A model generated the notes under the pieces. It saw only the letters and a program-made list of their open reading frames with translations. It did not search any database and was not told where the DNA came from. Source: an uncultured Oscillospiraceae bacterium (GTDB lineage Bacteria; Bacillota; Clostridia; Oscillospirales; Oscillospiraceae). From it: a stretch of 34,859 bases of DNA. Each line of letters starts with the position of its first letter. Positions within the stretch are counted from its first letter, which is position 1. Positions 15,938 to 21,458 of the stretch are shown here, in pieces. The stretch is taken from contig CAKTOX010000020.1 of assembly GCA_934590355.1 (NCBI GenBank), positions 1 to 34,859 on the forward strand, written 5' to 3'. Both the position numbers and the translations under genes were made by a program.

Positions 15938-16072
15938 TCAGGCACTCAGCTTTGCTCTGCCCTTTGCTCTGCGACGGGCGAGGACCTTACGGCCGTTTGC
16001 GGTGGCCATTCTTTTGCGGAAGCCGTGCTCTTTCTTGCGCTGACGCTTCTTGGGCTGGTAGGTACGCAGCAT
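15938..16072 (-). CDS. rpmH: Ribosomal protein L34 (bL34)
   Basis: 44 residues, MLRTYQPKKRQRKKEHGFRK at the start and ending RAKGRAKLSA, a typical bL34: tiny, Lys/Arg-rich, with TYQPKKR and HGFRKRM. GGAG lies 10 nt before the ATG at 16070-16072. Another ATG 8 nt upstream is out of frame. It is the first gene of the operon rpmH-rnpA-yidD-yidC-khpB-acpP, behind a perfect-consensus promoter at 16173-16202. In many Firmicutes dnaA stands divergently upstream; here that place is taken by thiT and the queuosine genes on the same strand. Confidence 0.97.
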   Translation of the reverse strand: MLRTYQPKKRQRKKEHGFRKRMATANGRKVLARRRAKGRAKLSA

Positions 16073-16141
16073 TTACCATGCACTCCTTTCAGAAATAAAT
16101 ACTCAACATCGGACTTTCGCCCGAAGTAGTTGACTGTGATA

Positions 16142-16172
16142 AAGCTTCCGATGCACACAGCATCGGAAGCTT
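16142..16172. repeat. 13-bp perfect inverted repeat at the rpmH transcription start
   Basis: AAGCTTCCGATGC (16142-16154) and its exact complement (16160-16172) flank a 5-bp centre. It begins next to the rpmH -10 box and covers the expected start site, so it could be an operator or a 5' hairpin. It lacks the T tract of a terminator. Confidence 0.7.
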
Positions 16173-16202
16173 ATTATATATGATATTCTTTTGCCGTGTC
16201 AA
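16173..16202 (-). promoter_or_regulatory. Promoter of the rpmH operon
   Basis: Minus-strand TTGACA (16197-16202) and TATAAT (16173-16178), both perfect hexamers, with an 18-bp spacer. It suits a highly expressed ribosomal-protein gene. Confidence 0.85.
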
Positions 16203-16249
16203 GGTTTTTTTATTGAAACGGCCGTTTGCGATTTTGCGAGCCTCGCCCT

Positions 16250-16816
16250 TTACGCCTTCAGACGCAGATCCTCGCCGCGCAGATACTTGCCGAGCGGCTT
16301 CCAGACGAGTGCGCCGACGATGAGGATGGCGACCATGTCGATGAGCATATATGCGCCGTTATACAGAGCCGAGTAGAGCCACGGGGTGGTCATGGTCATG
16401 TTGAAGAATCTCTCCGGCATCCAAGACGCCCAGACGGTGGCGCCGACGACGTAGTGAACGAGGAAGCGGGCCGTGCAGCCGATGAGGGTTCCGATGAAGA
16501 AGCCGTTTTTCATGCCCTTGCCCAAACCGGCGAGGCCGAGAACGGTGTAAGCTACGAGGTAGTCGCCGACTATTGACTGCCAGGCGAGAGCTACGCCGCC
16601 GTCGAGCATGAACTGAATAACGCCGTAAACAAAGCCCATGGCCAGAGACGGACCGAAGCCCCAGCGCACGCAGAAGATGATGATCGGCAGCATGGCAAGG
16701 TCAAACGAGCCGCCCTGAGGCATTTTCCAAATGGGCAGAAGGCTCAGAATGGTTGCCAGAGCGATGAATATCGCGCCCTCGCACAGAGCGCGGAGGGTGA
16801 AGTTGCTTTTTTTCAT
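16250..16816 (-). CDS. thiT: ThiT, thiamine-specific S component of an ECF transporter
   Basis: 188 residues with about six hydrophobic segments. The family's substrate-site motifs are MPQGGSFDLAMLPI (about 32-45) and, near the C-terminus, TPWLYSALYNGAYML, which are close to characterised thiamine-binding ThiT proteins. It captures thiamine and works with the shared EcfA/A'/T module, which is not in this window. AGGAGG precedes the ATG. Expression is governed by the TPP riboswitch at 16896-16985 and the terminator at 16834-16864, which confirms the substrate class independently. It has its own promoter inside the end of queT. Confidence 0.95.
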   Translation of the reverse strand: MKKSNFTLRALCEGAIFIALATILSLLPIWKMPQGGSFDLAMLPIIIFCVRWGFGPSLAMGFVYGVIQFMLDGGVALAWQSIVGDYLVAYTVLGLAGLGKGMKNGFFIGTLIGCTARFLVHYVVGATVWASWMPERFFNMTMTTPWLYSALYNGAYMLIDMVAILIVGALVWKPLGKYLRGEDLRLKA

Positions 16817-16833
16817 TTCTATTCCTCCTAAAA

Positions 16834-16864
16834 TGAAAAAAGCCGCATTGCGGATGCAATACGG
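16834..16864 (-). terminator. Riboswitch expression-platform terminator
   Basis: On the minus strand a 10-bp stem with one wobble (16842-16851 with 16855-16864, three-base loop) is followed by six T residues, just before the thiT ribosome binding site. It is the expected off-state element when TPP is bound. Confidence 0.85.
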
Positions 16865-16895
16865 CCATAGGAAAACGATGGTAATTAAAATTTCG

Positions 16896-16985
16896 TTTCC
16901 TACGCCGGCATTACCCGGATCAGGTTCGAGGGTCTCGGAAATTCAATTCTTTCCGTCTCAGCCGAGAGAACTCAGCACCCCTTTT
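16896..16985 (-). ncRNA. TPP (THI-box) riboswitch
   Basis: On the minus strand the conserved blocks appear in order: GGGGTGCTGAG (16971-16981), CTGAGAC, ACCCTCGAACCTGATCCGGG, and TAATGCCGGCGTAGG at the 3' side (about 16899-16913). These are the pyrimidine- and pyrophosphate-sensing helices of the TPP riboswitch. It switches thiT off by transcription termination when TPP is plentiful. Confidence 0.97.
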
Positions 16986-16994
16986 GCAACTGTG

Positions 16995-17023
16995 ATTTTA
17001 TTACTGTCCGCCGAATTTGTCAA
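16995..17023 (-). promoter_or_regulatory. Promoter of the TPP riboswitch-thiT transcript
   Basis: Minus-strand TTGACA (17018-17023) and TAAAAT (16995-17000), 17-bp spacer. The -35 box lies within the last codons of queT, so thiT can be transcribed independently, while queH-queT read-through would also meet the riboswitch. Confidence 0.8.
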
Positions 17024-17522
17024 GGTAATCGGCAAAGAATTTTTGCTTTGGCAGCCATGAGAGCAGCGGCAGTCCGGCGGCAAACATGACTACGGCCTCG
17101 CCGAGTCCGACCTGACCTGCAAAGACCGCAAATGCGCCGAAGTTTTTAATGGGATCAAGTCCGGATATGACCACCGTGAGCATCGCGCCGATTATGACGG
17201 CGTTCCAGACGACCGGCATCAGGCAGGCGAGAAATTTCTTGTTGCGCTTGCCGCACCACGAAACGCACAGGCAGGCAAACAGCGTCGCAAGCGAGCCGAA
17301 GACGATGTCCGCAAGACCGGCGGTGCTCGCAATATTTGCGATGGCGCAGCCCAGAAACAGTCCCCATGTCGTATGCGGCATGAAAAACGGCAGAATACAC
17401 ATGACCTCGGACACCCTGCACTGCAGGGGGCCGTAGCTGATGGGAGCAAGCACCAGAGTCAGCACCGCGTACAGTGCGCCGACTATGGCAGCGGAAACTA
17501 ATTTTTGCGTTGTTTTATTCAT
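17001..17522 (-). CDS. queT: QueT-type S component (queuosine precursor uptake)
   Basis: 173 residues with five to six hydrophobic spans. The segment YGPLQCRVSEVMCILPFF (about 30-47) matches the QueT family pattern YGxxQxRxSEalxxLP that forms the ligand pocket of ECF S components for preQ1 or queuine-type precursors. It overlaps queH by 8 nt, so uptake and the final queuosine step are co-translated. The ECF ATPase and EcfT are elsewhere. Substrate identity is inferred from the family and from queH. Confidence 0.88.
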   Translation of the reverse strand: MNKTTQKLVSAAIVGALYAVLTLVLAPISYGPLQCRVSEVMCILPFFMPHTTWGLFLGCAIANIASTAGLADIVFGSLATLFACLCVSWCGKRNKKFLACLMPVVWNAVIIGAMLTVVISGLDPIKNFGAFAVFAGQVGLGEAVVMFAAGLPLLSWLPKQKFFADYLDKFGGQ

Positions 17523-18141
17523 CGGGACCTCCGTGGGAATTAAGTGAAAATACGCAGCCGCAGTACTCTTGCCTGTACAGCCCGTATTTTTCCGAAAGAA
17601 TTATGGAGCGGTGGTTGCCCTCGCGCTTTTTAAACTCCGACGGCAGCCAACTCACGCCGTACTTTTCCGCCGCCGCGCGGCCTATCGCGTTGATGGCGAC
17701 GGCGTCCTTGCGCGAGGAGACGGTCAGCGTCGTGCAGAACCAGTCAAAGCCCCGCTCGGAGGCGAGCTTCGCGGTCTCCTCAAGGCGCAGCTTAAAGCAT
17801 TCAAGGCAGCGAGCCCCCTCCTCGGGCTCGTGCTCAAGCCCCTTTATGCGCGAGAAATAATCCTCGCTGCGCCACGGGAGCACCGTAAGCTGCGACGCCG
17901 CCCCGTCCTCCGCGAGGCAGGAGATGAGCTTTTTCTGCGTTTCGAGGCGCTTTTCATACTCGCTCTCTGGCCAGAGATTGGGGTTATACCACAAGACCGT
18001 CACGTCAAAATGCTTCGTGAGCAGCTCTATCACGGAGCTTGAGCACGGGCCGCAGCAGCTATGCAGCAGCAGCCTCGGCTTTTCCTCTCCGAAGCCCTCG
18101 ACTATCTTATCGAATTTTCTGAAAAAGTTTTCTCTGTTCAT
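17515..18141 (-). CDS. queH: Epoxyqueuosine reductase QueH
   Basis: 208 residues. QueH (DUF208) is the oxygen-insensitive alternative to QueG and reduces epoxyqueuosine in tRNA to queuosine. Hallmarks seen: LLLHSCCGPCSS (about 24-35) with a Cys pair, RCLECFKLRLEETA, SSRKDAVAINAIG and YCGC near the C-terminus. These cysteines ligate a 4Fe-4S cluster and a second metal site. The ATG at 18139-18141 is only 8 nt after a perfect -10 box and has no Shine-Dalgarno, so the mRNA is probably leaderless or nearly so. It is coupled to queT. Confidence 0.93.
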   Translation of the reverse strand: MNRENFFRKFDKIVEGFGEEKPRLLLHSCCGPCSSSVIELLTKHFDVTVLWYNPNLWPESEYEKRLETQKKLISCLAEDGAASQLTVLPWRSEDYFSRIKGLEHEPEEGARCLECFKLRLEETAKLASERGFDWFCTTLTVSSRKDAVAINAIGRAAAEKYGVSWLPSEFKKREGNHRSIILSEKYGLYRQEYCGCVFSLNSHGGPDE

Positions 18142-18149
18142 GAGCTTAC

Positions 18150-18178
18150 ATTATATATACATACATTTTGCGTGTCAA
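18150..18178 (-). promoter_or_regulatory. Perfect-consensus promoter of queH-queT
   Basis: Minus-strand TTGACA (18173-18178) and TATAAT (18150-18155) with a 17-bp spacer. The -10 box ends only 8 nt before the ATG, leaving no room for a normal leader or a preQ1 riboswitch. Confidence 0.85.
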
Positions 18179-18264
18179 TAACATTAGGTGCTTGTTTTTG
18201 CATGGTTTTTCATGTAAACTAAACATAGCTAACCTAACGGCACTAATTTATAGGAGGAAGAAAC

Positions 18265-20988
18265 ATGAAGAAAACCGCATTTATGCGGCGCGGCACTTGC
18301 GTGCTGCTTGCCATTATAATGGTATGCACGCTCATAGTCCCCGCGCTCGCGGCTCCGGTCGGCGCCGATGAGGGAATAAACCTCAAGATCGCCGTCCTGA
18401 GCGACACGCACTACCTGTCCCCCGACATGATAAAGGACACGGCAGACTATCACAAGAGCTTAAACAGCGACCGCAAGCTCATGACCGAGGGCAGCGCGAT
18501 AAACCTCAAGCTGCTTGAGGCCGTCAGGGAGGATAAGCCCGACATTCTCCTCATCTCCGGCGACATCACCAAGGACGGTGAGCTCGAGGGTCACAGAGAC
18601 ATGGCCGCCCGCCTTCAGCAGCTTCAGAAAGACGTTCCCGGTCTGAAGGTCTACGTCATTAACGGCAACCACGACGTGCGAAACGCAGGCGCGAAGAACT
18701 ACAACACCCCCGACGGCAAGGCAGTCAAGGCGACCCGCACTCAGCCGAGCGATTTCGTTTCCGCTTACAGCTTTGTCTACAACGACGAGACCGTCATCGC
18801 ACGCTTCGTCCCCTCCGAGGGCAAGGAGGCAGGTCAGCTTTCCTACGTTGCGCGTCCCTGCGAGGGCGTGACGATAATCGCACTTGACACCTGCTGCTAC
18901 AGCAAGGACAACACCTCCAAGGGCAAAAACGAGCACGAGACCCGCGGCGCTATGAGCGACGAGCTCGTTGCATGGGCGACCGAGCAGATAAGCGTGGCAA
19001 AGGCCAAGGGCGACCACGTCATCGCGTTCTCCCACCACGGCTTCGTTCCCCACTTCTCCATGGAGCCCGAGATCCTCAAGATCTACCTCATCGAGGACTT
19101 CGAGAAGATAGCGACCCAGTTTGCCGATGCAGGTCTTGAGATGGTCTTTACCGGCCATATGCACGCAAACGACATCGCCGCCATGACCACCAAGAACGGC
19201 AACACCCTCTACGACGTGGAGACCGGCTCCAACCTCACCTACCCCTCCCCCGCTCGCTTCGTGCAGCTTCGTGAGGTAGGCGACAGCCTCGTGGCTTCCA
19301 TAAACACTCTCAATCACGTCGGCCCCATCACCTATTATAATGCCCTCACCGGCAAGACCGAGACGATAGAAGACCTCACCGCCTACGGCAAGGAGGCAGG
19401 CTTCACGCCCGAGATGCTCAACACCGTTGCGGGCACCTTCGTCGGTAAGATCCTCAAGAAATTCGTCACCGTCGAGACCAGCGTTTCCGATTGGATCAAC
19501 GCTCGGATAATCAAAAACATTCAGGCGATCGTCACCGACGTCGTCAACATCCCCATCACCGAGGACAAGAACCTCCTCGACGTTGCAAACTACATCTACC
19601 AGAGCCACCTCGGCGGCGAGGACGACGGCAACTACCCCGACTGGGTGCAGGTCGGACTTGACAAGGTCAAGTCGGGCGAGATCGTCGATCAGCTCCTTGC
19701 CATCGTCAAAAAGCACGCCTTCGGCGACGCAGCAAGCGGCATTAAGTTCGACAACATCTTCACCAAGGCAGTCAAGGCCGCAATGAGCGATTACATCTAC
19801 CGCATCGCCGTTTCCATGGGCAACGACACCAACTTCCCCGATGACAACGACGCACTCATCGTCCTCAGCGGCAGCCTCAAGGCGGCAAGCGTTGCAGTTT
19901 CCTGCGACGGCAAGACCATGAACGCTCCCGCAATAGTCGATAACGGCGTTTGCACCGTTTTCCCGACCCGCATTCTCATGCGCGAGCTCGGCGCTGCGGG
20001 CAAGGCAGTCACCATCGATGCCTCGGCAAGCGGCGCGGAGACCGTTTCCGTTTGGGAGCGCGGCGCAAGGGCGCTCGCGGCAGCGGATAAGGTCAACTTC
20101 ATAACCGCGAACGGCAGCATGGAATTTGCCGCGGCAGACCTCGCCGCCGGCGGCGACGTTTACACCGCGATTGCCTCGGCAGTCCCCAACGACGCACAGA
20201 AGCGCGCGCTCGGAAATCAGCTCAACACCGCGGCTCCCTTCGTCGTGAACGCCACCGTTGACGGCAAGGCCATCACCGCACAGTGCAGCGTCACTATCGG
20301 CTACAAGCCCGGCGACGAGGGCTCGAACACCCTGACGGTCGTCTCCGTCGGCGACAAGGGCGAGATAGCCGCGGCAGACGGCAGGTACGAGGGCGGCGTT
20401 GTCAAGTGCACGGTTCCCGCAGGCACGCTGAACGCTGTCGTCCGCTTCCCCTTCTTTGACGTTTCCGAGGACGCATGGTACTTCGGCGACATCGTCTATG
20501 CATACAATAACGGTCTGTTTAACGGCACGGGCGAGCACAGCTTCGAGCCGGAAGCGACCATGACGCGCGGTATGCTCGTATCCGTCCTCTGGCGTCTTGA
20601 GGGCAAGCCCTCGGCTCCGGCGGCTCCCTTCACCGATTCCCGCGGCTCATGGTACACCGAGGCGGTCGATTGGGCGGCAGATAAGGGCATCGTCCTCGGC
20701 ACGAGCGACACGACCTTCGAGCCTAACGAGAACGTGACGCGCGAGCAGATGGCGGCGATACTCTTCCGCTACGCGAACTTCAAGAAGCTCGACACGAGCG
20801 CGAGAGCTGACCTTGCCGGCTTCCCCGACGCGGGCAGCGTCTCCGACTACGCCGTCGAGGCAGTGTCGTGGGCTAACGCAAACGGCATAATCCGCGGCAG
20901 CGACGGACTCATCGTTCCGCACGACGGCGCAAGCCGTGCGCAGGTCGCGGCGATACTCCACCGCTTCATCGAAAACTGCATATTCTGA
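18265..20988 (+). CDS. Secreted calcineurin-like metallophosphoesterase with three SLH domains
   Basis: 907 residues. The signal peptide (about 1-30, ending ALAA) is followed by a dinuclear-metal phosphoesterase domain (about 38-330) with every ligand motif: SDTH (Asp47, His49), GDITKDGE (Asp100), GNHD (135-137), SHHG (His257-258) and GHMH (His298, His300). A long middle region (about 370-725) of helical and beta-rich character has no recognisable family. Three SLH repeats (about 731-907) anchor it to the wall. The substrate is unknown; nucleotides, phosphodiesters or phospholipid headgroups outside the cell are possible. AGGAGGAAG precedes the ATG. Codon use is strongly C-ending (AAG, CTC, GAC), suggesting high expression. 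It is divergent from queH and monocistronic. Confidence 0.9.
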   Translation: MKKTAFMRRGTCVLLAIIMVCTLIVPALAAPVGADEGINLKIAVLSDTHYLSPDMIKDTADYHKSLNSDRKLMTEGSAINLKLLEAVREDKPDILLISGDITKDGELEGHRDMAARLQQLQKDVPGLKVYVINGNHDVRNAGAKNYNTPDGKAVKATRTQPSDFVSAYSFVYNDETVIARFVPSEGKEAGQLSYVARPCEGVTIIALDTCCYSKDNTSKGKNEHETRGAMSDELVAWATEQISVAKAKGDHVIAFSHHGFVPHFSMEPEILKIYLIEDFEKIATQFADAGLEMVFTGHMHANDIAAMTTKNGNTLYDVETGSNLTYPSPARFVQLREVGDSLVASINTLNHVGPITYYNALTGKTETIEDLTAYGKEAGFTPEMLNTVAGTFVGKILKKFVTVETSVSDWINARIIKNIQAIVTDVVNIPITEDKNLLDVANYIYQSHLGGEDDGNYPDWVQVGLDKVKSGEIVDQLLAIVKKHAFGDAASGIKFDNIFTKAVKAAMSDYIYRIAVSMGNDTNFPDDNDALIVLSGSLKAASVAVSCDGKTMNAPAIVDNGVCTVFPTRILMRELGAAGKAVTIDASASGAETVSVWERGARALAAADKVNFITANGSMEFAAADLAAGGDVYTAIASAVPNDAQKRALGNQLNTAAPFVVNATVDGKAITAQCSVTIGYKPGDEGSNTLTVVSVGDKGEIAAADGRYEGGVVKCTVPAGTLNAVVRFPFFDVSEDAWYFGDIVYAYNNGLFNGTGEHSFEPEATMTRGMLVSVLWRLEGKPSAPAAPFTDSRGSWYTEAVDWAADKGIVLGTSDTTFEPNENVTREQMAAILFRYANFKKLDTSARADLAGFPDAGSVSDYAVEAVSWANANGIIRGSDGLIVPHDGASRAQVAAILHRFIENCIF

Positions 20989-21010
20989 GCCAAAGCTCAA
21001 TCCTAAGCAG

Positions 21011-21038
21011 ACCGGCGCCCACGCGGCGCCGGTTTTTT
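21011..21038 (+). terminator. Terminator of the phosphoesterase-SLH gene
   Basis: ACCGGCGCC (21011-21019) and GGCGCCGGT (21025-21033) around a 5-nt loop, then a T run to 21038. Confidence 0.92.
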
Positions 21039-21044
21039 GCACAT

Positions 21045-21075
21045 GAAAACCCCCCGAAGCACGAGGCCTCGGGGG
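21045..21075 (-). terminator. Terminator of the flavoprotein-hypA operon
   Basis: On the minus strand a 10-bp stem with one wobble (21051-21060 with 21066-21075) and a 5-nt loop is followed by TTTT. The tail is short, but the stem is very GC-rich. Confidence 0.75.
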
Positions 21076-21101
21076 TCATATCATTTTTGCTTAAGGACCT
21101 A

Positions 21102-21449
21102 TCAGTCCTCGGGGATGCGTATCTCGCGGATCAGGAAGTCCTTACCCGAGAGAACGGTTTTTTCAAAGCTGCCGCAGTTGGGGCAGTAGCCTTCGTGCTC
21201 GATCACATTGAAAACCTCGTTGCACTCGTCGCACTCGGCAAGGCCGGGGATGATGTTTATAACGAGCTTTGCGTCCTTGAGCCACGTGTCCTCAACTACG
21301 ACGGGATAAATATCCTCGACGTACTTGGGTATGACCAGCGACAGCTCGCCGATATCCAGAACTATCTCCGCGACCTCTTTAATGTCGTTTTGCTCGGCAA
21401 AATCGGTGATGGTTTTGACCATTGAGCGGACGACTCCGATCTCGTGCAT
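21102..21449 (-). CDS. hypA: HypA-like nickel/zinc metallochaperone
   Basis: 115 residues, the normal HypA length. The nickel-binding N-terminus MHE (Met1, His2, Glu3) is present, and the zinc site is made of CDEC and CPNC (about 74-77 and 89-92). HypA delivers Ni to [NiFe]-hydrogenase or urease precursors. It is encoded 9 bp after a large iron-sulphur flavoprotein, and no hydrogenase, urease or other hyp gene is in the window. So either the target lies elsewhere or the protein serves its neighbour, for example in metal-site assembly. The symbol is given for family membership, not for a proven role. Confidence 0.85.
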   Translation of the reverse strand: MHEIGVVRSMVKTITDFAEQNDIKEVAEIVLDIGELSLVIPKYVEDIYPVVVEDTWLKDAKLVINIIPGLAECDECNEVFNVIEHEGYCPNCGSFEKTVLSGKDFLIREIRIPED

Positions 21450-21458
21450 GGCGGCTCC

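Noticed and set aside
15946..16158. A 70-codon minus-strand frame over rpmH
   Set aside because: It is in the wrong frame; the rpmH frame gives a textbook L34 with a Shine-Dalgarno.
16073..16250. A replication origin, because rpmH-rnpA often adjoins dnaA
   Set aside because: No dnaA or dnaN gene and no cluster of TTATCCACA boxes is present; only the rpmH promoter and a palindrome were found.
18142..18264. A preQ1 riboswitch controlling queH-queT
   Set aside because: The -10 box ends 8 nt from the ATG, so there is no leader in which it could fold.
18460..20538. A 692-codon minus-strand frame inside the phosphoesterase-SLH gene
   Set aside because: Same mirror effect; the plus-strand protein has a signal peptide, all metal motifs and SLH repeats.
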